A DNA stretch of 64,000 nt, from the NCBI GenBank assembly GCA_019022495.1, contig JAFEKR010000011.1, positions 1,488,001 to 1,552,000 on the forward strand, read 5' to 3'. Within the stretch, counting starts at the first letter, position 1, and the number at the start of each line of letters is the position of its first letter. Under the pieces are notes generated by a model that ran no database searches, was not told where the DNA came from, and saw only the letters and a list, made by a program, of their open reading frames with translations. This DNA is from Epichloe hybrida (Eukaryota > Ascomycota > Sordariomycetes > Hypocreales > Clavicipitaceae). Made by a program: the position numbers and the translations under genes. Shown piece by piece: positions 56,075 through 64,000 of this stretch.

Positions 56075-57619
56075 TTATGCCCCATCGGCCACAGAAAGCA
56101 TGCTGCTTTCAAGCAGGCTCGTGGATGCCACAAAGCTGAAGCCACCAAAGACATCGTCCTTGCTCGACCCGGGAGGCATGGGCCATGCATCCTTGCTGTT
56201 CAGCACGGGGCTGAGGGCCAGCTCAGTGAATTCCGGAGCAAAGTTCTCTGCGAGCTCGGGATCGGTAATGACGGGCTGAATGGGGGGCTCCAGCTCACGG
56301 GCTTCCAGCTTCTTCCAGTCTATCTTGCGGAAGAATCTGTGCTTTCTGAGAGTCTGTAGATCCTTTGGCATGCAGGAGCCCAGTCTCTTGTGGGGTTCTT
56401 TCCGGAGCAGGCGTGTGAGCAAATCTTTGGCATCGGGGCTCAAGAAATAGGGCAACACGAGTTTCTGCTTGACAATGTTTTCCTGTATCTTGGCGTGGCT
56501 CTGGCCGCGGAATGGAGGATTGCCTGTCATGAGGTCGTATCCTAGAGCTCCAAACGACCACCAGTCAACAGCTCGGCCGTACTTCTTGCCCAGAATCACT
56601 TCAGGTGCCATGTACTCGACGGTCCCGAGCATCGAGTTGCAGCTGTCCTCGGATGTTTCAGCAGATACTTTGGACAGACCAAAGTCTGTGAGAAGCAAAT
56701 GACCATCGGCATCCAAAAGACAGTTCTCTGGCTTGAGATCACGGTACACGACGCCCAAGTCGTTGTGAAGGTGAGAGATGGCGAGCACCATTTCTGCCAT
56801 GTAAAAGGCTGTTACCGTCTCAGAGAACATCTTTTCCGTGTTGAGGTGAGTGAAGAGTTCTCCTCCCTGCCCGTACTCGAGGATCAGATACAGTTTCTCA
56901 AGATCCTGAAAGGCATAGTACAGCTTCACCACGAAAGGGTGTCGGTTCACAGACTCGAGTATTTGACGCTCTGTCTTTGTCTGCTCAATCAGCTTCTTGT
57001 GCACCACAAGCGACGCTTTCTTCAGCTGCTTTTGGGCATAGAGCCTCCCCGTTGCTCGCTGTTTGACGAGAAGCACAGTGCCGTATGTTCCTTTCCCGAG
57101 ACAGCGGAGGGATTCGAACTCCTCAGATGTCATCTTGCGCTTCGGGTTCAGGCCACCCTCGACAAGGCCAGATCGCTCCCGGAGGCTCTCGCTGACAAAG
57201 TCATTCTCGAGGTTGACTTCGTAGCTGGTCGATGCACAATCTGAGCTCTCGCTGCCGGCCTCACTCGGTGCTGCGTCTCGACTATGCGATCGGCTGTTCA
57301 TCTCTGTCGTCATCCCAGATCTGAGATCCGGGCGACCTCCGTTGCGGGCCACAGAGCTTGATCGTGAGGACGCGTCCAGGCTGAGATGGTCCATTTGCAT
57401 TCGCAGTTTCGCAATACCAGAAACGCTGGGCGATGGCACCGCACGCAGAACGGGACTGCAATTGGCACTGACAACATCATCCAGCCGAGTCCGTCCTCGG
57501 CGAGGGCCCAGGCTCGGGGTTTCGCGCGCGCCATTATCGGAATCTTCGTCTCCCGAAGTGACGGGCGTGCTCGTGAAGCCTCGCATCACGGAGCGAGCGG
57601 CTGGCGCAGGACCTATCAT
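56075..57619 (-). CDS. AGC protein kinase, Psk1/S6 kinase type
   Basis: A single exon of 514 residues on the minus strand. The N-terminus (1-160) is disordered. The kinase domain (about 168-428) has Gly-loop GKGTYG at 175-180, ATP-site Lys197 ('YAQKQL'), catalytic Asp294 ('YRDLKPENC') and DFG at 312-314. The activation loop reads 'NSMLGTVEYMAPE', with Ser329 where most AGC kinases have Thr in a TFCGT context. The C-terminal hydrophobic motif 'FGGFSFV' has Ser495. The layout without a C2 domain and the motif match fission-yeast Psk1 and animal S6 kinase, TORC1 targets that phosphorylate ribosomal protein S6. The Ser/Met/Leu activation loop is unusual. It lies 6.6 kb from the Sch9 gene. Confidence 0.9.
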   Translation of the reverse strand: MIGPAPAARSVMRGFTSTPVTSGDEDSDNGARETPSLGPRRGRTRLDDVVSANCSPVLRAVPSPSVSGIAKLRMQMDHLSLDASSRSSSVARNGGRPDLRSGMTTEMNSRSHSRDAAPSEAGSESSDCASTSYEVNLENDFVSESLRERSGLVEGGLNPKRKMTSEEFESLRCLGKGTYGTVLLVKQRATGRLYAQKQLKKASLVVHKKLIEQTKTERQILESVNRHPFVVKLYYAFQDLEKLYLILEYGQGGELFTHLNTEKMFSETVTAFYMAEMVLAISHLHNDLGVVYRDLKPENCLLDADGHLLLTDFGLSKVSAETSEDSCNSMLGTVEYMAPEVILGKKYGRAVDWWSFGALGYDLMTGNPPFRGQSHAKIQENIVKQKLVLPYFLSPDAKDLLTRLLRKEPHKRLGSCMPKDLQTLRKHRFFRKIDWKKLEARELEPPIQPVITDPELAENFAPEFTELALSPVLNSKDAWPMPPGSSKDDVFGGFSFVASTSLLESSMLSVADGA

Positions 57620-58802
57620 GATTTCGATGGTGGGTTTTTGGGGTCACTAAGCACTGATGGTAACCGCGTCAAGGGAAAGGGCCGCCGTGTCGAGATTCGA
57701 GATGCTTGCGACGAAGCGAATTGTTCAACGTGAGCCCCGTCGTCGCTCTGGATCCGCGCGCTCCTCCGCAATGAATGGAAGCTGAATTTCGTAGTGGCCC
57801 GCAACACGCATCTGGTACTTGAAAAATGAAGTTCGCATGTGGGAGGGCTTTTGAATATGCATTGGACGATAGTTTGGAGGGCGATTGGGGGGCCGTGAAT
57901 GGAGAGAAATCGTGATCTTCACCAAATGGTGTGAAGGGCAAAGGGGTTGGTAGAACACGTAGAAACAACAAAGTCTCTCCCGCCATGCTCGAGGCTAAGA
58001 CGATCTGGGTAATAGTAAGAAAACAACATTGAACCGTCAGGCTGTCAGTCACCCACTCACTGCCCAAGGGGGGGTTTTTTTTTTTTTCCTTCGGGCCTTC
58101 GCGCTACGGACGTATCATGTACAAGTGTACATGTACTCTCGCTTTCCCCGCCGTGTAATCCGTACTCTGTTGTACTTCGTATTCCTTGACAATTCAGTCG
58201 TCTCAGCTGGCTTCTTGGTCAGATGACTCAGATGACTCAGATGTGGCCTGCCAGTCCGAGAACACCGGATGCACCGACAGGGAAGGTGCCGTCCAGCAGC
58301 GACAGCCTACAGGACAGCGGCCAGCTGTCGTTTGAGTACCCAGGGTAATTGATTACGCACGTCCATATGTACATGTAGTATCGTATCCTGCACGAAGCAT
58401 GGAAGCAAGTTACGATTTGATCATTTCAGCGTAGTTGGAAAATACCAAATATCTGCGTGAGCGTGCATCGTTCTTTAATGTTTGCTTCTATCCTCAATAT
58501 TGGGCTAAACCTCAACACAAGTTGGCAAGCATCACACTTTATTATGGACGTGTCCGTCAGGTCTAAAATTGCCCCACTGCGGCTTGAAGCTTGCCTGTTC
58601 TTCCTTTTCTAGATCATCAACGTCCCGCTGCAAAATCAACCCATCAACTCCGGTAATCAAAAAGTTCACAGCAACTCGCGACGTGATTCTTCGAATTCGT
58701 AGAGCCCAAACAAAAGGAGCCAAGTCTACTCGTCCGTAGGCATCCTGAAGGAATACTGCCACCATCTCCGAGGGCGTTTCGTCGCTCGCGACAACCTCCA
58801 TC
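57620..58802. other. Divergent promoter region of kinase and PRP4 genes
   Basis: No gene is firmly seen. It contains a copy of the 10-mer at 58155-58164 next to ATGTACAAGTGTACATGTAC. A 90-codon minus frame at 58532-58804 overlaps the PRP4 start and is treated as unlikely. Confidence 0.4.
58155..58164 (-). repeat. Dispersed 10-mer, copy 7 (GTAATCCGTA on +)
   Basis: Exact copy about 20 bases after a TGTACATGTAC palindrome, as for copies 1 and 4. Confidence 0.7.
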
Positions 58803-60365
58803 ATGATGCACCCATCGCGTCAGGCATACGTGGAAGACGCCGAACCTCCTGCGGGCATTGCTCTGGAGGATCTCAAAGATGACCAGGACTACGATATGAC
58901 AACAGTTCCAGGCGCTGCGCCTGAGAAAACCTCGGCAATTCTGAATCAGTTCAATCGAAAGCGTCTAGCCGCAACCATCGCCGTGCCCACAGACGATGGC
59001 CGCGTTCGCACGAAGCTTCGAGAGATTGGGGAGCCCATGACTCTATTTGGAGAAGGCCCCGGCGACCGTCGCGATCGATTACGTGAGTTGATGACGATAC
59101 AAGCCGAAATGAGCGGCCTCGAGAATGGCGACATTACCATGGAGGATGCTCCCGCGGAGGGGGAGGCAGATGAACAAGAAGAAGAGGAATTCTATTCTAG
59201 AGGAGGAGACACACTTCTGAACGCCCGAATCAATATTGCAGAGTATTCGCTACCCCGAGCCAAACGCAGAGTCGCGTTTCAGAAACAGGAGGCGACAATT
59301 TCTCTGCGAGCCCAGGTCAAATTCAGGAAACAAATCAAGGAGAAGCTTCAAGCGTTTGAGCTTCAGGGTAGTCAGACTGTCGGAGAAAGAAACATCAGCA
59401 TGACGAGAATATCCCCGAACGGAGAGCTTGTGGCTGTGGGCAATTGGGGCGGACAAGTCAAATTAGTCGAAATACCAACCTTGTCTGAGAAGATGAGTCT
59501 TCGTGGCCACACAAACAGGATCGGCGGACTATCTTGGTTTCCTGGAGCTACGTTACCAGAAAGGGGGGTTTCTCCAGACTCAGTCAATTTGGCCTCTGGC
59601 GGGGCCGAGGGACTAGTACAACTGTGGTCATTGAATCAGGATACCCCTTTGTCTACGTTGCAGGGACACTCGCAGCGCGTCTGCCGTGTCGAATTCCATC
59701 CATCTGGTCGCTATCTGGCCTCAGCCTCTGAAGACACTTCTTGGAGGCTCTGGGATGTAGAGAGCACAGCCGAGGTGCTTCTTCAGGATGGACACTCGCG
59801 CGGTGTGTATTCTGTGAGCTTCAACACAGACGGTTCACTATTGGCGAGTGCTGGCTTGGACAGCATTGGCCGTATCTGGGACTTGAGATCCGGAAGGACT
59901 GTCATGATCCTAGACGGCCACCTCGACGGTCACATCAAACCCATTCATGCACTTGATTGGAGCTCAGACGGTCACAGAGTCTTGTCCGGATCTGCAGATG
60001 GATGGATCAAATGCTGGGACGTTCGCAAGGTGCAACGTACAGGCGGTATTGGTGCTCACACCAGCGCCGTCTCAGATATGCGGTGGTTCAAAGGACTAGA
60101 CGACCCTCTGGACGGAACTCCACCAGGTGTGGATGAGAAGGGGGCACAGAGGCCGAAGAAATCAGGCACTTTCTTTGTGTCTAGCGGATTTGACAAGAAC
60201 GTCAAGATTTTCTCAGCCGACGACTGGACCTTGGTGCAGACTTTGAGCGGCCACACAGGGCCAGTGGCAAGTGTAGATTATAGCAGGGATGGGAAATGGA
60301 TAGTGAGCGGTGGTCATGATCGGACAGTCAAGCTCTGGGGTCGGAATGATGGCGAGGCTCTCTGA
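58803..60365 (+). CDS. prp4: U4/U6 snRNP splicing factor Prp4 (SFM domain + WD40)
   Basis: A single exon of 520 residues. The SFM/PRP4 motif is at about 60-100: '[20 protein letters not shown]' followed by '[15 protein letters not shown]'. Seven WD40 repeats fill about 195-520, for example '[16 protein letters not shown]', '[20 protein letters not shown]' and '[20 protein letters not shown]', ending '[14 protein letters not shown]'. This is the snRNP protein (human PRPF4), not the Prp4 kinase of fission yeast, which shares the name. It binds Prp3 in the U4/U6.U5 tri-snRNP. The start has two adjacent ATGs (58803 and 58806); either gives a functional protein. There are no introns. Confidence 0.95.
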   Translation: MMHPSRQAYVEDAEPPAGIALEDLKDDQDYDMTTVPGAAPEKTSAILNQFNRKRLAATIAVPTDDGRVRTKLREIGEPMTLFGEGPGDRRDRLRELMTIQAEMSGLENGDITMEDAPAEGEADEQEEEEFYSRGGDTLLNARINIAEYSLPRAKRRVAFQKQEATISLRAQVKFRKQIKEKLQAFELQGSQTVGERNISMTRISPNGELVAVGNWGGQVKLVEIPTLSEKMSLRGHTNRIGGLSWFPGATLPERGVSPDSVNLASGGAEGLVQLWSLNQDTPLSTLQGHSQRVCRVEFHPSGRYLASASEDTSWRLWDVESTAEVLLQDGHSRGVYSVSFNTDGSLLASAGLDSIGRIWDLRSGRTVMILDGHLDGHIKPIHALDWSSDGHRVLSGSADGWIKCWDVRKVQRTGGIGAHTSAVSDMRWFKGLDDPLDGTPPGVDEKGAQRPKKSGTFFVSSGFDKNVKIFSADDWTLVQTLSGHTGPVASVDYSRDGKWIVSGGHDRTVKLWGRNDGEAL

Positions 60366-60953
60366 TGAGCGTACGGTTCTGCAGGACTTGTCAAACTACA
60401 CCTGTGTATTATTTTGTACATGCAAAGAATACGGAACTATTTGATACCCTCTACTCTGCTGAGCCGTTTTCGAACTGCGGGAAGTCAAAATCCTCTCCTT
60501 TTCCCAAATGGCCCAAATGGTCCAAATTATTTCGCTCTGCGGAGTTGCTCCGTAGTTGGAAGCCATCGGGTGTGTGCGTGGTTGTGTTCGTGGTCGTGGT
60601 TGTGGTTGTGGTCGTGTTTGTGGTCGCGCTCATGCTTGTGCTGGTGGTGGGTTTCATGTGCTGGTGGTGGGTTTCATGTGCTGGTGGTGGGTTTCATGTG
60701 CTGGTGGGTGGGTGTGTGCTGGTGGGGGAAGTAGTCAGCTGACTCGCGGATTAGATGTGCATGAGCAGCAGAGCAAACCTGTGGCAATGTCCTCCTCCAC
60801 GAAGTTCACCTCCACAGCATCTTGCATCTTCAAAGTGGCACATCTTGCTCGACCTTTGCTCGACCGCAACCGAACTGTTCGCGACCGGCCTCCATGGTTT
60901 CCCCACGCTGCCTTGCAACCTTGATTGCCAACCCGACATAAAAAGTGCCGGAC
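60366..60953. other. Intergenic region with GT-rich and 20 bp repeats
   Basis: A GTGGTTGTGGTC-type stretch (60565-60640) is followed by about three copies of a 20 bp unit, 'GTGCTGGTGGTGGGTTTCAT', to about 60700. Open frames across it are low complexity and not genes. Confidence 0.6.
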
Positions 60954-62328
60954 ATGGCCAGTATCGACCGGTACCGGCCTCCGCGCGAAGGCTATCAGCC
61001 TCCCAATGTTCCGGGAGGCTCTCGCGCCGACGCACCTCAACGCTCTCCTCATCAGCGAGAAGTGCCTCCAGCGGCTCCAACTCCTCCACAGCATAGTGCG
61101 CGAACCTCTCCCCCTCGACCGCAGGCTACAAACTCCTCTAGTCAGCAGTCATCAGCCACACAGTCTAGCCGCAACGGACAGGCCGCACCAACGAATCAAT
61201 GGTCTTTCACGTCTGAGGAGGTCCAGAGCACACCGAGCTGTGTCGACGGGATCTCACCTTCAGAAGAGAGGCTTCGGCGGGCCAAGGGCGTCAATTTCAT
61301 CTATCAAGCTGGCGTGATGCTGGACTTGCCTCAGATCACCTTGTGGGTCGCTGGGGTCTTCTTCCACAGGTTCTTCATGCGCTTCAGCATGGTGCAGGAG
61401 AAGGGTGGCATTCATCACTACGTAAGTAGAATTTTCTGTCGCCTGCCTTCGGAAGACAATGACAACAAGGCGAGCCCTCGAGGGGATGTCATTATCGCTA
61501 GCTAACTAGTCATGTGGACAGAACATTGCTGCCACTGCCCTTTTCCTTGCGAACAAAGTCGAAGAAAATTGCCGAAAAACGAAAGATATCATCATAGCAG
61601 TCGCCAAGGTAGCACAAAAGAACGCAAAGCTCATCATTGATGAGCAAAGCAAGGAGTATTGGCGGTGGCGAGATAGCATTCTGACTTATGAAGAGGTCAT
61701 GCTGGAGCAGCTTACCTTTGATCTGATGATCGACAATCCCTACCGAAATCTTTTTGAACTCCTCGGCCAACTCGACATTGTCCACAACAAGCACCTGAGG
61801 CAGGCTGCTTGGGCATTCTGCAACGATGCCTGCTTGACGGCAATTCCCCTCCTTATTGAGGCTAGGGATGTCGCAATCAGTGCAATCTTCTTTGCCAGCG
61901 TGCACGCCAACCAACAGATTGACGATATCAACGGGGAGCCGTGGTGGAAATACCTGAACGGGGACGAAGAACTGTGCACCAAGGCTATTGAGGTAATGCG
62001 CCAGTTCTACACTGAGAATCCGCTTAGAAAGCAGAATCCATCGTTACCCTCACCGGCATTCGATCTGGAAAACACTAGAAGACGTGCAGATACCCTTTTA
62101 AGTCAGCCTGACACACTATCTTCAAACGGCACGCCCATGGAGCTGGACAGGCCAAGTCGGAGCCGCAGTCCCGCGCCACGAACCAATGGCGCAGACGTTG
62201 GCGATGCAAATATGCTGAGGTCGCCTACCAAGCGGAAGGATGTCGACACCGAGCTTTCTTTCGATCGCGAGAGGGCGGAAAAGCGAGCCAAGGTTTCAGA
62301 AGACGAAGGCGAGCTCTTGGAAGACTGA
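60954..62328 (+). CDS. P-TEFb/BUR-type cyclin (Pch1/Bur2, cyclin T/K family)
   Basis: Exons 60954-61421 and 61522-62328 give 424 residues. A Pro/Ser/Gln-rich N-terminus (1-95) precedes two cyclin folds (about 100-300). The first has 'EERLRRAKGVNFIYQAGVML' and 'LWVAGVFFHRFFMRFSM', continuing across the intron as 'HHYNIAATALFLANKVEENCRK'. The second has 'NKHLRQAAWAFCNDACLTAI'. The C-terminus has charged, Ser/Arg-rich stretches and a basic 'SPTKRKD' motif. This cyclin class partners Cdk9/Bur1 to phosphorylate the RNA polymerase II C-terminal domain and Spt5 in elongation. CTD kinase subunit Ctk2 is the main alternative. Both splice ends are canonical (GTAAGT, CAG). Confidence 0.85.
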
Positions 62329-63869
62329 AATGCCCCAATACTGTTCGAACAAGGGCAATTGTTTTGCTTCACCTTTCTTTTCCTAGAACGGCGTTTCTGG
62401 CGAGGGTCGAATTCTAGACTTTGTTGGCTCTCACCATGGATGATATCAATAGGTGCTGCAAGGTTTTTTCCTTTTTTTGTCTTTATTCTTGTATCTCTTG
62501 GTTTTCTCATGTATATACTCAGCATAAAGCGGCGTCACGGTTCCTGATGGCGCCACGGACTATTGAAACGATTGGGTAGTCACAACTAGGTCCGTAACGA
62601 GACTGACGCAGAACATGACATTGATTTCAATTAAAGCATCTGGCTCACGTTGAGGTCGAACTTGTCAGCGTAGGTGTCAAATGCCATGAAAGATTGAATC
62701 GATAGAAGAGCCAAACGAGACAGAATATTTACGTTATTTTGACAAATGCTGATTTAGAAATGCAGGGTAGTACTACGTACATGTCCAGGCTGTCGCCCCA
62801 TGTCGTCCCCAACCTCGCAGCTTGTCAGCCCGTTGCGGCTGCCAGCGCTCGTCCCCCACCACGGACCTGCTCGTCTAAACGAATTCTGCCGTGGCCTGCC
62901 ACACCGCCCTCCGCACAGAGTATATAGTTCTCGCCCACCCGCCGCTCATCTTAGGATTTTCTTTCCTTTCTCCTTAGCTCTCTTTGCCTTTTGGCTTAGA
63001 TCAAGTGTAGTATCTGTTCTTTTCAGTTTAATCTCTGAAAGGTCTCTATTGAGACCAATCGTGATTATTCTTATTTTTGGCTCTCGGGTGGTTTCCTCTG
63101 TGCTTGCACATGATTCCACCCACAGTGTCCCTGGTATTACACTGCCTCCAGGTGACGCGAACACTCTTTTCATTGCTTTCGCCGGCTTGCCTGACGAAGT
63201 GAAGAAGATGAGGACTGAAATGTATTGATAGACGAAAATTAGCGAAGACATGACTGTTCGCCAGCCATCAACCAGAGAATTTGTGTTTCCGGAACTAGGT
63301 TCATTTATCACCAGAACATTCCTGCACCACGTCTCCCATCTTGTGTGAGCAGCAAAGATGCTTTCGTCGTGATTGATCGTTGATTTTACATGGTGGAAAC
63401 AGAGTCTTGTACAATAGCATATGGATTTCGTGCCCTCCGGGAAATACTGGTTTGTGTTTAATAGGCCGCCGAAGTTGAGTTCAGACTTAGGAAACAGGTC
63501 TGTGGCTCCGTAATCTGCCTTCTCGAGGACACAATCTCGGTCGATTTATTCATTCTGTGCGTATGGAGGACTTGAGAACCCTTGATCAAGTAGACGATAC
63601 AGGTTCGCGTTTGTCCAAGCTCGTAGCTGCCCTGACGTCTGGTCCCTCCGCCTTGCAAATTTCGGTGGCCTTGGTGTTGCGCAATCTCTTTTTTTTTTTT
63701 TTTTTTTTTTGCCTTCGTAGAGAACCTGCCCCAAGCGGGTTTGCCGTGATCTGGTTGGTGGATACTCGGTCCCCAGCTGCCCCCGAACCAGGCTGCTCGA
63801 CCTCAGTTTTTGTCCCCCAGCATATCATATGACCACGAGCAAGCAACAGGAACTCGTCCCCCTTACGAA
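62329..63869. other. Intergenic region between cyclin gene and LSM8
   Basis: No gene seen in 1.5 kb. A T-run of 22 bases at about 63689-63710 gives false frames. A 142-codon plus frame at 62800-63228 lacks family features. Confidence 0.4.
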
Positions 63870-64000
63870 ATGGCGACCTTAGGAGGCTATCTCAACAGTG
63901 CGTACACTCGACCCGTTTCACCCTACCTTCACGCAGCAAATTGCTCACACAGCTTCTTTTCACTTGCCTGCAGAGAAAGTCCTGGTCGTGACAGCCGACT
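63870..64000 (+). CDS. lsm8: LSM8, U6 snRNA-associated Sm-like protein (partial, runs off the end)
   Basis: Exon 1 (63870-63897) and the start of exon 2 (63974 onward) spell 'MATLGGYLNKKVLVVTAD', the beginning of the Lsm8 Sm fold. The intron has GTGCGT and CAG ends and joins in phase (A/AG). Lsm8 is the subunit that makes the Lsm2-8 ring nuclear; it binds the U6 snRNA 3' end. The rest of the gene lies outside the window. Only 18 residues are visible, so the call rests on their close match to the family. Confidence 0.85.
   Translation, partial: MATLGGYLNSAYTRPVSPYLHAANCSHSFFSLACRESPGRDSR

Noticed and set aside
58532..58804. 90-codon minus-strand frame overlapping the PRP4 start
   Set aside because: Its ATG would overlap the PRP4 ATG in the opposite direction, leaving no room for two leaders. 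No family motif. I treat it as a chance frame in the PRP4 promoter, though composition is protein-like.
60366..60742. 125-codon Val-rich frame after PRP4
   Set aside because: It is made by GTGGTT and 20 bp tandem repeats.
62800..63228. 142-codon plus frame upstream of LSM8
   Set aside because: No motif or signal, and no splice continuation.

Overview
The window is nuclear DNA from a filamentous ascomycete, most likely a Sordariomycete of the order Hypocreales. This is inferred from short 50-125 bp introns with GT-AG ends and CTRAY-like branch sites, from gene content (Sch9, a Zn2Cys6 regulator, a FAR-17a/AIG1 protein, small cysteine-rich secreted proteins, a DOMON-b561 protein), and from about one gene per 2.3 kb with no operons. 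I could not run a search, so the genus is open. I modelled 27 protein genes (one cut by the right edge, two tentative) and two intron-containing tRNA-Arg genes. Splice sites were placed by keeping the reading frame and the family motifs intact.

Left part (0.4-9.4 kb, all +): a GPI-anchored secreted protein, a stand-alone double FolB (dihydroneopterin aldolase-like) protein, the ER chaperone calnexin and mitochondrial methylmalonate-semialdehyde dehydrogenase. An AT-rich patch with a 100 bp tandem duplication lies at 3.97-4.17 kb. From 10.3 to 17.8 kb the content looks accessory: a FAD phenol-hydroxylase-like monooxygenase, a minisatellite, a probable effector-like secreted protein that needs splicing to be seen, and a membrane-anchored SDR.

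Middle (18-41.6 kb) is mainly housekeeping: a mitochondrial pseudouridine-degrading fusion enzyme, Utp18, a small secreted protein, GINS subunit Sld5, an FMN 2-hydroxyacid oxidase, an AIG1-like membrane protein, a WD40-cyclophilin (PPWD1), a Zn2Cys6 regulator with two 28 nt exons, DAHP synthase, a C2H2 protein resembling an INO80 subunit, Nar1 and a SUZ-domain protein.

Right part (42-64 kb): two inverted tRNA-Arg(ACG) genes in an AT-rich stretch, a long gene-poor region, a His-Gly repeat protein, then Sch9, ATP synthase subunit h, a DOMON/cytochrome b561 protein, a second AGC kinase (Psk1/S6K type), Prp4, a P-TEFb-type cyclin and the start of Lsm8. Sch9 and the S6K-type kinase are both expected TORC1 effectors. 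Utp18, PPWD1, Prp4 and Lsm8 give the window a strong RNA-processing share.

The most unusual signals are a 10-mer (TACGGATTAC or its complement) found seven times, mostly in intergenic DNA, a cluster of AAG splice acceptors, two stop-free introns whose length is a multiple of three, the inverted tRNA pair with a shared acceptor-stem mismatch, and the hidden effector-like gene. I saw no complete transposon, CRISPR array or secondary-metabolite backbone gene.
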